From Candidatus Omnitrophota bacterium (GTDB lineage: Bacteria; Omnitrophota; Gorgyraeia; Gygaellales; Profunditerraquicolaceae), in assembly GCA_026416665.1 (NCBI GenBank), contig JAOAET010000025.1, positions 1-38,799 on the forward strand: a stretch of 38,799 nucleotides of DNA, written 5' to 3'. This document shows, in pieces, positions 7,468 to 15,072 of the stretch. The position numbers were made by a program, and so were the translations under genes. The notes beneath the pieces were generated by a model. That model had not been told where the DNA came from. It saw nothing but the letters and a program-made list of their open reading frames with translations, and made no database searches. Within the stretch, counting starts at the first letter, position 1, and each line of letters opens with the position of its first letter.

Positions 7468-8550
7468 ATGAAATACATTGACGAATTCCGTGATAAAAAA
7501 ATTGTCCAGGCCCTTCTTAGAGATATCTATCGTCTTGCCAAAAAAAGGTTTAATCTAATGGAGGTCTGTGGAACACATACAATGACTATCTTTCGTTCCG
7601 GTATCAGATATATGTTACCAGAAAACATAACACTTATCTCTGGTCCTGGTTGTCCTGTGTGCGTCACCGCTCAAAAAGATATTGACCGCATGCTTAGACT
7701 GGCACAAAACAAACAGGTAATTATCACTACCTTTGGTGATATGCTAAAAGTGCCTGGGACTTGCAGCTCTTTAGAAAAACAAAGAGGTAATGGTTTTGAT
7801 ATTAGAATTGTTTATAGCCCTTTGGAAGCTTTGGATATTGCCCGTAAGGAAGAAAATAAACAAATTATTTTTCTTGCTGTTGGGTTTGAAACCACTGCGC
7901 CTAGCGTAGCTGCTTGTGTTAAGGATGCCTATAGAGAAAGAATCAAAAATTTTTCTATTTACTGCTGCCATAAATTAATCCCCCCGGCAATGTTGGCACT
8001 ATTAGAGAATCACCAAATTCGTATTGATGGCTTTATCTGCCCAGGCCATGTCAGCACAATTATTGGGACTAAACCCTATGAGAGAATTGTTCAAGAATTT
8101 AAGGTGCCCTGTGTAATAAGTGGGTTTGAACCAACAGATATCCTTGAATCGATACTTATGATTTTAGAACAGAAACAGCAAAATAATCCTGGTGTTAAAA
8201 TTCAATACAGTAGAGTAGTTAACCCCGAGGGAAATTTAACTGCTATCAAACTCATTAAAGAGGTCTTTGATATTGACGCTGCCATCTGGCGTGGTTTAGG
8301 GATAATTCCCCAAAGCGGTCTAAGACTAAAAGATAAATTTAAAATTTTTGATGCCGAAAGAAAGTTTAGTCTTCGTGTGGTTAAATCATCCGAACCAAAA
8401 AACTGTTGCTGTGGAGAGATTCTTTGCGGTATTAAAACACCCCCGCAGTGTCCTTTATTTGGAAAAATTTGTAATCCTGAGCATCCTATTGGCCCTTGTA
8501 TGGTATCTACGGAAGGGGCCTGTTCTGCTTGGTACAAATATAAGCATTAG
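7468..8550 (+). CDS. hypD: Hydrogenase maturation protein HypD
   Basis: HypD is the iron-sulfur scaffold on which Fe(CN)2CO is assembled with HypC and HypE. The 360-residue protein has the family motifs: MEVCGTHTM near the N-terminus, GPGCPVC, FVGFETTAP-like FLAVGFETTAP, ICPGHVSTIIG, and a C-terminal cysteine-rich segment (CCCGEILCG, CPLFG, CNPEHPIGPCMVS) that holds the [4Fe-4S] cluster. It starts 35 bases after hypC, between hypC and hypE as in most hyp operons. Confidence 0.96.
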   Translation: MKYIDEFRDKKIVQALLRDIYRLAKKRFNLMEVCGTHTMTIFRSGIRYMLPENITLISGPGCPVCVTAQKDIDRMLRLAQNKQVIITTFGDMLKVPGTCSSLEKQRGNGFDIRIVYSPLEALDIARKEENKQIIFLAVGFETTAPSVAACVKDAYRERIKNFSIYCCHKLIPPAMLALLENHQIRIDGFICPGHVSTIIGTKPYERIVQEFKVPCVISGFEPTDILESILMILEQKQQNNPGVKIQYSRVVNPEGNLTAIKLIKEVFDIDAAIWRGLGIIPQSGLRLKDKFKIFDAERKFSLRVVKSSEPKNCCCGEILCGIKTPPQCPLFGKICNPEHPIGPCMVSTEGACSAWYKYKH

Positions 8551-8571
8551 GATGATTAAAATAACTCAACG

Positions 8572-9597
8572 ATGAAAAATAAGAAATATTCTTTAGAGGA
8601 TAAAATTCTTCTTGCCCATGGAAGTGGTGGGAAACTAATGCACCAGCTGCTTAAAGAAATCATCTTTAAAAAATTCCGAAACCCTATTCTTGAGGCTGCA
8701 GAAGACGCTGCTATTTTTAGAGTTCTAGGTAAATTAGCATTAACTACTGACTCTTTTGTAGTTAAACCACTATTTTTCCCTGGGGGAGATATTGGTAAGT
8801 TAAGTATTTGCGGAACCATTAACGATTTAGCAATGATGGGAGCAATTCCTAAATATATTACTGTAAGCTGTATTATCGCTGAAGGATTTCCTATTAGAAC
8901 TTTAGAAAAGATTGTTTCTTCTATAGCTAATACTGCTAGACAGGCAAAAGTTGATATCATTGCAGGAGATTTTAAAGTAGTGGAAAAAAATGCTTGTGAC
9001 CAAATTTTTATTAATACCAGTGGTATTGGACTGATAGAACATAGTCTAAACTTATCTTGTTCTAATGTAAAGGTAGGAGACTGTATTATCATTAACGGCA
9101 CAATCGGAGACCACGCTGCTTCTATTATGTCAGCCCGTAAATCCTTTGGTATAGAATCAAAAATAAAAAGTGACTGTGCCTGTCTACATAGGCTTGTTCA
9201 GGAAATTTTAAAAGTAAGTGATGAGATTCATGCGTTACGTGACCCTACCCGCGGGGGAGTAGCTACTACCCTAAACGAAATAGCCATTGCTTCTTCCGTA
9301 GAGATGGTAATAGAAGAAGAACAATTACCCATACGTAAATCTGTACTTGCATTATGTGAACTTTTAGGTATTGACCCAATTTACCTGGCAAATGAAGGAA
9401 AGGTTTTGGTCTTTTGTCCTGAGAAAGAAGCAGAAAATATCCTTTCTGTAATGAAAAGACATCCTTTAGGCAAGAATGCAGCTGTTATCGGTAGAGTAAC
9501 CTCAAAAAACAAAGCTTCTGTATTGTTAAAAACTAAAATTGGTTCAACTCGGATTATTGAAATGCTTACGGGCGAGCAACTCCCTCGGATCTGCTGA
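8572..9597 (+). CDS. hypE: Hydrogenase maturation protein HypE
   Basis: HypE dehydrates the thiocarboxamide made by HypF to a thiocyanate, the source of the CN ligands. The 341 residues show the AIR-synthase-like fold: LAHGSGG, AEDAAIF, TTDSFVVKPLFFPGG, DPTRGGVATTLNEIA. The protein ends PRIC, the required C-terminal cysteine (C341). It is the last gene of the plus-strand operon and converges on the coiled-coil gene with only 13 bases between stops and no terminator visible. Confidence 0.97.
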   Translation: MKNKKYSLEDKILLAHGSGGKLMHQLLKEIIFKKFRNPILEAAEDAAIFRVLGKLALTTDSFVVKPLFFPGGDIGKLSICGTINDLAMMGAIPKYITVSCIIAEGFPIRTLEKIVSSIANTARQAKVDIIAGDFKVVEKNACDQIFINTSGIGLIEHSLNLSCSNVKVGDCIIINGTIGDHAASIMSARKSFGIESKIKSDCACLHRLVQEILKVSDEIHALRDPTRGGVATTLNEIAIASSVEMVIEEEQLPIRKSVLALCELLGIDPIYLANEGKVLVFCPEKEAENILSVMKRHPLGKNAAVIGRVTSKNKASVLLKTKIGSTRIIEMLTGEQLPRIC

Positions 9598-9610
9598 AAA
9601 AATAACAAAG

Positions 9611-9994
9611 TTACTTTTTGACTTTCTCGTTACTCTTTACCGAAATAGACCCCAGTTCTACTACCTGCTTATTGACATCGGAACTGGTGGCTGCCATAAG
9701 GGTACGCACATTTTCAATATCCTGGGAAAGACGAGTTAACTTCTGCCAAAGGTCAGTCCGTTCTGCCTCTACAGTAGCTAAACGTTCCTCCAGTTGTTTT
9801 GTCTGCTCCCAATAATTAGTCAACTTAGAATCCGTTGTCCTTACTAAATTCATGAAATTATCCATTCTGAGGTTTAATTGCTCAATACTCTGGCGGGTTA
9901 GCTGTTGCTCAATTTGACTAAAACGCGCAAAAGTCAAAATAACTAACAACATTACTGCTATTACTACAAGAAGTGCAAGCCTATCGTTTTTCAT
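9611..9994 (-). CDS. Membrane-anchored coiled-coil protein, function unknown
   Basis: I do not recognise this 127-residue protein. It has one N-terminal membrane helix (about residues 5-22, RLALLVVIAVMLLVILTF) and then about 95 residues of heptad-like helix rich in L, E, Q and K, with no cysteine and no catalytic motif. It looks like a single-span protein with an extracytoplasmic or cytoplasmic coiled coil. I start it at the ATG at 9994, because AAGGAGG directly abuts the ATG two codons earlier. It has its own strong promoter and a leader containing an intrinsic terminator, so its expression is probably controlled by read-through. Confidence 0.7.
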   Translation of the reverse strand: MKNDRLALLVVIAVMLLVILTFARFSQIEQQLTRQSIEQLNLRMDNFMNLVRTTDSKLTNYWEQTKQLEERLATVEAERTDLWQKLTRLSQDIENVRTLMAATSSDVNKQVVELGSISVKSNEKVKK

Positions 9995-10014
9995 TTTCAT
10001 CCTCCTTGCTCCAA

Positions 10015-10052
10015 AAATAAAAAAAGCACCCTCCTTTTCTTGTTGGTGCTTT
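10015..10052 (-). terminator. Intrinsic terminator inside the leader of the coiled-coil gene
   Basis: On the minus strand AAAGCACC (10045-10052) pairs with GGTGCTTT (10023-10030) around a 14-nt loop, followed by TTTTTTTATTTTT. It sits about 40 bases downstream of the predicted transcription start at about 10092 and before the ribosome site. Termination here would stop the message before the gene. Upstream, AAGGT and ACCTT can pair, with a GGC/GCC inner stem, forming a possible sensor region. Confidence 0.6.
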
Positions 10053-10098
10053 AATTTTTATAAGGTGGCTTTTTGGCCATACCCCTACCTTTTTTTAT

Positions 10099-10126
10099 AT
10101 TATAGCATTTTTCTAGAAGTCGTCAA
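10099..10126 (-). promoter_or_regulatory. Extended -10 promoter upstream of the coiled-coil gene
   Basis: On the minus strand TTGACG (10121-10126), 16 bases, then TGC-TATAAT (TATAAT at 10099-10104) gives a perfect -10 with a TGn extension. It begins right after the response-regulator gene stops, so the leader RNA starts near 10092. Confidence 0.72.
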
Positions 10127-10138
10127 TACAAGAAAAAA

Positions 10139-10510
10139 TCAAATCTGCAGAAAATTCATCACTGTTTCAAGTAATTTTTTCATTTCAAAAGGTTTAGGGA
10201 TATAGGCATCTGCGCCAATAACTCTGCCGATAATACGGTCAGTATCACTGGATTTAGCAGTCAGCATCACTACTGGTATATTTTCAGTATCTGCGCTCTT
10301 TTTTAACTGACGACATACTTCTTCTCCCGGTATTACCGGAAGAACCAAATCTAAAATTATTAAATCTGGTTTTTCCTGTCGAGCACGAAGCAAACCCTCA
10401 CGTCCATCACGAGCAACACTTACTAAAAATCCTTCATTACGTAAATGGGAAGCAACGATAGTACAAATTAGAATGCTGTCTTCAATAATCAGTATTCGTT
10501 TCCCACTCAT
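10139..10510 (-). CDS. Single-domain response regulator (CheY-like receiver)
   Basis: A 123-residue stand-alone receiver domain. The acidic pair is E10-D11 (IIEDS), the phosphoacceptor D54 (ILDLVLP), the switch Thr in MLTAK, and the conserved Lys in PKPFEM. There is no output domain. It resembles stand-alone receivers of the PilH/PleD N-terminal type more than the two CheYs of the chemosensory operon at 23-33 kb, and it lacks their loop insertion. It lies 29 bases downstream of nikR and is probably cotranscribed with it. No histidine kinase is nearby, so its partner is unknown. Confidence 0.88.
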   Translation of the reverse strand: MSGKRILIIEDSILICTIVASHLRNEGFLVSVARDGREGLLRARQEKPDLIILDLVLPVIPGEEVCRQLKKSADTENIPVVMLTAKSSDTDRIIGRVIGADAYIPKPFEMKKLLETVMNFLQI

Positions 10511-10539
10511 TATCTTTTATTCTAATTTCATAAAGTTAA

Positions 10540-10956
10540 TTAAACAAGTTGTCTGCCTGTGGTGGTCATAGTTAAGGCACCGTGTTTGATTCCCTTAACA
10601 GCCCTTAAACGATCAGCAAGTTCTTGAAGTTGACTAGGCGAGCCCCTTAGAGCAATAATCTCTAAACAATTATGGTGATCAATATGTATATGCTGACTGG
10701 CAATGATACAATGACCATAGTGGTGTTGTATATCAGTAAGTTTATCAATTAGCTGACGACGATGGTGGTCATAAACCAGTGTAACTGCACCTACTACCTC
10801 TTCACCTTCTTGCCATTGCCGTTTCACCTCTTCCTGACGCACAAGCGCACGAATAACTTCAGAACGGGTAGGATAACCTTTTCTTTTTTTTAGCGCATCT
10901 AGTTTATCCAAAAGTTCTTTTTCTAAAGAAACCCCAAAACGCACTAAATTAGCCAT
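10540..10956 (-). CDS. nikR: Nickel-responsive transcriptional regulator NikR
   Basis: A 138-residue ribbon-helix-helix regulator with a C-terminal ACT-like nickel domain. The N-terminal VRFGVSLEKELLDKLD and GYPTRSEVIRALVR form the DNA-binding part. H78, H89, H91 and C97 match the four nickel ligands of E. coli NikR (H76, H87, H89, C95) with a constant offset of 2. It probably represses nickel uptake genes when nickel is ample; none are in the window. Nickel demand fits the [NiFe]-hydrogenase 6 kb away. A 17-base palindrome lies just upstream of its ribosome site. Confidence 0.95.
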   Translation of the reverse strand: MANLVRFGVSLEKELLDKLDALKKRKGYPTRSEVIRALVRQEEVKRQWQEGEEVVGAVTLVYDHHRRQLIDKLTDIQHHYGHCIIASQHIHIDHHNCLEIIALRGSPSQLQELADRLRAVKGIKHGALTMTTTGRQLV

Positions 10957-10963
10957 TTCCTTC

Positions 10964-10980
10964 CTTTCGTCAGACGAAAG
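10964..10980. repeat. Palindrome upstream of the nikR ribosome site
   Basis: CTTTCGTC and GACGAAAG form a perfect 8-bp inverted repeat with a single central base. It ends 8 bases before the nikR ATG and touches the GGAAGG ribosome site. It could be an operator or an RNA hairpin. It does not match the E. coli NikR operator. Confidence 0.5.
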
Positions 10981-11023
10981 ATATTTGTATTTTCCATTTC
11001 TTCATTAACTGATGTTTAAAAAT

Positions 11024-11815
11024 TTAGGCATAACTATGTAAACCAGGCAAAATATAATTTACCCCTATAAAAGTGAATAAGGTTGCCACAAAACCTAAAG
11101 TAGACAACCAATTGGCAATGTTTCTTTGCCAACCTAAAAGTAGTCTGCCGTGTAAGTAAACCAGATATACTAACCAAGTAATAAGAGAACAGGTCTCTTT
11201 AGGATCCCAAAACCAATAACTACCCCAAGCAAAATTTGCCCACATTGAACCTGTAGTCATACCTAAAGTAAGGAAGGGAAAAGCGAAAATAATTAATTGG
11301 TAAGACAGATTATCTAAAGTATTTAAAAAGAGTAAAGATGTTTTTTTCTTTCTGCTTAGCATAAGATAACTCACACTGAGCATAAACGCTAAAGTAATTG
11401 CGGCATAACCGATAAAATAGGTAGTTACATGAATGGCCATCCATTTACTTTGCAGTGCAGGCATCAAAGGTTTAATAGTAGCATCTTGGAAAAGTAACAC
11501 TACTAATAAAAATGTATCTATTAAAGCCGCAAAAGGTGCAAGTAGAACAGCTTTATAAAGATACTCAAAAACAAGATAAACACACCCAATTGCCCAGGCA
11601 TACAAAACAAGCGCCTCATACATATTGGCAAAAGGAAGTCTTTCTGCCTTAAGCCATCTTAATACGATAAGCAAGGTTAAAGCGCATATAGAAGCTTTAT
11701 AAAAAATTATTCCAATTTTTTCCCGTCGTCCTGCCTTCTGTGTATTCCCAAAAATAAATAAACAAAGACTTATCAAGCAAGTAACTAAAGCTATCACTAA
11801 CAAAATATTACTCAT
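11024..11815 (-). CDS. ccsA: Cytochrome c biogenesis protein CcsA (ResC, system II)
   Basis: CcsA carries haem across the membrane and, with ResB, attaches it to apocytochromes. The 263-residue protein is a polytopic membrane protein with the tryptophan-rich WWD haem-handling segment MWANFAWGSYWFWDPKETC and flanking histidines (AIHVTTYFIGY, YLHG). It begins 3 bases after the resB stop, the usual resB-resC order. A paralogue lies at 21759-22577. It closes the haem operon, linking haem synthesis to use in cytochromes such as the one at the left edge. Confidence 0.92.
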   Translation of the reverse strand: MSNILLVIALVTCLISLCLFIFGNTQKAGRREKIGIIFYKASICALTLLIVLRWLKAERLPFANMYEALVLYAWAIGCVYLVFEYLYKAVLLAPFAALIDTFLLVVLLFQDATIKPLMPALQSKWMAIHVTTYFIGYAAITLAFMLSVSYLMLSRKKKTSLLFLNTLDNLSYQLIIFAFPFLTLGMTTGSMWANFAWGSYWFWDPKETCSLITWLVYLVYLHGRLLLGWQRNIANWLSTLGFVATLFTFIGVNYILPGLHSYA

Positions 11816-11818
11816 ATT

Positions 11819-12823
11819 TTACCTCTGAAAAAATTTTAAATTAGGTAGCCCCATTTTAGGATAAAATAGTATAAAAAGTCCTATATTAAGAAGAATAAAT
11901 CCACCAAAAACAAACTTCACTCCTGGATCACGCACAACTTCAAGACTACTATAATAGGGATTGTCTAAATCATATCCGGATTGATAAAAATTATAACCTT
12001 TATAGCTAAAAGGCGCGTTAACCTTAGTAAGTCCTTGTGCAATGATATTTCCTTTCTCGTCCAGAATACTTAAGCTACTACGAAATTCTTTTACGGTGGG
12101 CATCCAGCTAAAACGAATTTTTATATTTTCATCTTTAGCTTTTGTCATCATCGGATGATTAGAAAATAACCAACGTTCTTCGGTAAATTGGTCAGTAGTT
12201 ATGCGTATGCGAACAGCGGGATTTCGTGGCATATCTGAACGGCTAAAAACCTCCCCCTGCTCACTGCGTGCAAAATCAGGTAGATAATCAATAATTTGTA
12301 TCTTGTAATTTGTATTATCAATTGTTATCTGTTGGTTTTCTTTTAATTTTAGTCTCTTACGCAAAGAGATATCTTTTATCCGTATATCCAATTCAAAAAG
12401 CTGTGGTCGTTGCTCATACCAAGCAATAGAAAAATCATCTAATCGTACCTTAAAACCTAAACGATAAAAAGAACAACCTCTCAAAATACGGTCTTTAGTC
12501 TGGCCTTCCTCTAATTCTAAAACTCCACGGATTGCCCACACATAACTTATCAATGCACCAAGAAGAATAAGTATTACTGAAAGATGGGTCAACAAAGAAG
12601 CAATATTCTTACTTTTTAGAATAATTCTTCTTATGCTGCAAAAAATAAGATTTATTGCCAAAGATAAAATAAGCAAAATAAACCATACAGAATAATACAG
12701 CTTGGGTTGAATACCTTCAGGCAAAAAGACGCCAATTATACAGACAATAAGAATCACCGATAACAAAATAACCGCTGTTTTTGCTGAAGCAAACCAGTAA
12801 ATTATATGCGACAATAATCTCAT
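11819..12823 (-). CDS. resB: Cytochrome c biogenesis protein ResB (Ccs1)
   Basis: ResB partners CcsA in system II cytochrome c assembly. The 334-residue protein has three N-terminal membrane helices (about residues 14-34, 41-62, 73-96), a large extracytoplasmic beta-rich region (about 100-285, including LEEGQTKDRILRG and PFSYKGYNFYQSGYD), and a final helix (about 300-320). The YNFYQS element near the last helix is typical of ResB. It is shorter than many Ccs1 proteins (400 or more residues) but has all parts. It sits between hemL and ccsA. Confidence 0.9.
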   Translation of the reverse strand: MRLLSHIIYWFASAKTAVILLSVILIVCIIGVFLPEGIQPKLYYSVWFILLILSLAINLIFCSIRRIILKSKNIASLLTHLSVILILLGALISYVWAIRGVLELEEGQTKDRILRGCSFYRLGFKVRLDDFSIAWYEQRPQLFELDIRIKDISLRKRLKLKENQQITIDNTNYKIQIIDYLPDFARSEQGEVFSRSDMPRNPAVRIRITTDQFTEERWLFSNHPMMTKAKDENIKIRFSWMPTVKEFRSSLSILDEKGNIIAQGLTKVNAPFSYKGYNFYQSGYDLDNPYYSSLEVVRDPGVKFVFGGFILLNIGLFILFYPKMGLPNLKFFQR

Positions 12824-12840
12824 GTTATATTGTCTCTTGT

Positions 12841-14151
12841 TTATAAGGATTTTAAAGCTTTAATAATTGCTTGAAAAGTCTTTTCTCTATCTTTGTCCGT
12901 GTGGGCGAAAGAAAAGAAATTTGCTTCAAACTGTGAAGGTGCACAGTAAATACCAGAATTTAGCATCGCCCAGAAAAATTTTTTAAACTTTTGAATATCC
13001 GTATGTTTTGCTTGTGCATAATTAGTTACAGGTTTTTCGGTAAAGAAAAGTGTGAAAATTGAACCGGCATGGTTAACTGTACAATTAATTTTTGAGCTCC
13101 GGATAAGTATTTTTAGAGATTGACAAAAATCCGAGATTTTTCGGTTTAACCATAGATAATCCATTGTCGCAAGAACCTTCAAAGTAGCTATACCAGCATT
13201 TACTGCTATCGGGTTACCTGATAGTGTCCCTGCTTGATACACTCCTCCCACTGGGCAGAGATACTCCATTATCTGTTTTCTCCCACCGTATGCTGCCAAA
13301 GGTAACCCACCTCCGATAATCTTTCCTAAACAAGTAATATCCGGTTCTATGCCAAAAAGATTTTGTGCACCTCCAAAGGTGAAGCGAAAACCAGTAATAA
13401 CTTCATCAAAAATAAGAATTATACCGTAACGATTACAGATATTGCGTAATTCTGCCAGAAACCCTATCTGAGGCATAACCACCCCCATATTTGCCGCCAC
13501 CGGCTCTACAATAATAGCCGCAATATCTCTAAAGTTACGTTGTACAATTTGCTTGGTTGTCTTTATATCATTGTAAGGAACAACTATTGTGTCCTTAATA
13601 GTTGCCTGAGTAACCCCTAAGCTATCAGGACAAGAAAACGTACTTATCCCTGAGCCGGCTTTTACTAACAAACTGTCGCAATGTCCGTGATAGCAACCTT
13701 CAAATTTAATAATCTTTTTACGTTTGGTAAATCCACGGGCAAGACGAATCGCACTCATTGTTGCTTCTGTGCCTGAAGAAACAAACCTTATCTTTTCTAT
13801 TGAAGGAATAGCATAAGAAATTATTTTAGCTAATTCTGTCTCTGCCCGCGTGGGTGCACCGAAACTTGTTCCTTTGTCTGCTGCTTGTTTTATTGCCCCA
13901 ACTACTTTGGGGTGAGCATGTCCAAGCATTAAAGCTCCCCAACTCATTACATAATCAATAAATCTGTTACCGTCTTCATCAACAATAATTGACCCCTTGG
14001 CACTTTTAATAAACAGGGGACTTCCTCCGACCGCACGAAAGGCGCGCACAGGGCTGTTTACTCCTCCTACTAGATACCTCTGCGCCTCTTTAAACAATAA
14101 AGACGATATCTTATTTTTAAAAACTTTCTTTTGGGGATGGACACATCTCAT
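12841..14151 (-). CDS. hemL: Glutamate-1-semialdehyde 2,1-aminomutase HemL
   Basis: A pyridoxal-phosphate enzyme that converts glutamate-1-semialdehyde to 5-aminolevulinate, the second step after HemA. About 436 residues, with the family start GGVNSPVRAFRAVGG, the FVSSGTEATMSAIRLARG cofactor loop, FDEVITGFR, and the active-site lysine in CLGKIIGGGLP. The N-terminal end overlaps ahbB by 35 bases in another frame. The start may be the ATG at 14151 or a TTG at 14157. Neither has a clear ribosome site, so translation may depend on coupling to ahbB. Confidence 0.95.
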   Translation of the reverse strand: MRCVHPQKKVFKNKISSLLFKEAQRYLVGGVNSPVRAFRAVGGSPLFIKSAKGSIIVDEDGNRFIDYVMSWGALMLGHAHPKVVGAIKQAADKGTSFGAPTRAETELAKIISYAIPSIEKIRFVSSGTEATMSAIRLARGFTKRKKIIKFEGCYHGHCDSLLVKAGSGISTFSCPDSLGVTQATIKDTIVVPYNDIKTTKQIVQRNFRDIAAIIVEPVAANMGVVMPQIGFLAELRNICNRYGIILIFDEVITGFRFTFGGAQNLFGIEPDITCLGKIIGGGLPLAAYGGRKQIMEYLCPVGGVYQAGTLSGNPIAVNAGIATLKVLATMDYLWLNRKISDFCQSLKILIRSSKINCTVNHAGSIFTLFFTEKPVTNYAQAKHTDIQKFKKFFWAMLNSGIYCAPSQFEANFFSFAHTDKDREKTFQAIIKALKSL

Positions 14152-14623
14152 ATGCAAATATCTTTGCTAAATTTAGTTTGGTTTTTTTTAGTTCTTTTTT
14201 TGTAGGAAGAACAAGATATTCTTTTAAGAGACATCTCTGGCTGATAACTTGAATAATCTTAAGTCCTTGTTTTTTTGATGAAGCGTGAATCATCGTATAA
14301 AAATTATAGGGCCAATTCGGATAACTTTTCCTTAAATAACAATGAGAGATTTGCGCAGTTCTAACTGCTTCCTCTATAAAAATCTTTCTTTTCTCTTCAG
14401 GAACTAACCAGGCAACCAGTGTATTAAACCTTAGACCTATCTTCTGATGGGCAAGCACTACACCAAATCTACGAACCAAGCCGTTCTTCTTCCAATACTT
14501 AATTCGCTGTAACAGTTTTTTCTCTGAAATACCAAGCTTCTTTGCCCAAAAACTAAAAGGCATTTTTATTATACCTTGTGTTTTCGTCAATGTCACAATA
14601 ATTTTTTTGTCCAGTTCTCTCAT
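14117..14623 (-). CDS. ahbB: Siroheme decarboxylase subunit AhbB
   Basis: AhbA and AhbB together remove two carboxyl groups from siroheme to give 12,18-didecarboxysiroheme. The 168 residues comprise an AsnC/Lrp-like winged helix (about 1-55) and an Lrp-like ligand domain. The AhbB signature is present: H94-C95-Y96-L-R followed by YPNWPYNFYTMIH (W104, Y106, H113). The start overlaps the ahbA stop by 4 bases (ATGA). It is an enzyme despite its regulator-like fold; automatic annotation often calls it an AsnC regulator. Confidence 0.92.
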   Translation of the reverse strand: MRELDKKIIVTLTKTQGIIKMPFSFWAKKLGISEKKLLQRIKYWKKNGLVRRFGVVLAHQKIGLRFNTLVAWLVPEEKRKIFIEEAVRTAQISHCYLRKSYPNWPYNFYTMIHASSKKQGLKIIQVISQRCLLKEYLVLPTKKELKKTKLNLAKIFAYEMCPSPKESF

Positions 14624-15072
14624 TTTATTTCAAAACGAGCATCAATTTTATAAACTTTAAGGCTATAAAGGACAAGTATTTCTTTTATAGATAATTTTTG
14701 TTTAATCTGGTTAACTATCGCATTTAATCTCTTTTTACTTGTAGCTGTAAGTGTAAACCATACGTTATAAGGACCTTGTCGCAAGTAATTATGGGTTACT
14801 TCTTCAAAGCTATTAATCAAACGCACTGCTTTTTTCAGTTTCTTGCCTTCAATTTTTACTGCCACCAACGCTGAGGATAATCCTAATCTTCTTGTATCAA
14901 AAACCGCACCTACATAACGAATTATGCCTTTCTTCTTTAAACGGCGCAGTCTCCAAATAAGTTCATCTTCACTTAACCCAAAACAAGCTGCTACCTCTTG
15001 ATAAGGACGACTTACCAAAGGGAAATTATCTTGTAACTTCTTTAGAATTAATTTATCACAAGCAGACAGCAT
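14620..15072 (-). CDS. ahbA: Siroheme decarboxylase subunit AhbA
   Basis: Partner of AhbB in siroheme decarboxylation. I start the gene at the ATG at 15072 (MLSACDKLILKKL), giving 150 residues and an AsnC/Lrp-like helix-turn-helix at the N-terminus. The open frame continues 64 codons further upstream, but that part is antisense-like noise within ahbD and matches nothing in the family. The conserved H94-N95-Y96-L-R and GPYNVWFTLTA are the AhbA/NirD-type active-site signature. It overlaps ahbD by 17 bases. Confidence 0.92.
   Translation of the reverse strand: MLSACDKLILKKLQDNFPLVSRPYQEVAACFGLSEDELIWRLRRLKKKGIIRYVGAVFDTRRLGLSSALVAVKIEGKKLKKAVRLINSFEEVTHNYLRQGPYNVWFTLTATSKKRLNAIVNQIKQKLSIKEILVLYSLKVYKIDARFEIK

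Noticed and set aside
7425-7481. Small 18-codon ORF between hypC and hypD
   Set aside because: It overlaps both genes' ends, has no ribosome site and no recognisable content; a chance frame.
14117-15072. AsnC/Lrp transcription regulators
   Set aside because: Although the fold is AsnC-like, the HNYLR/YNVWFTL and HCYLR/WPYNFYTMIH signatures and the ahbC/ahbD context identify siroheme decarboxylase subunits.
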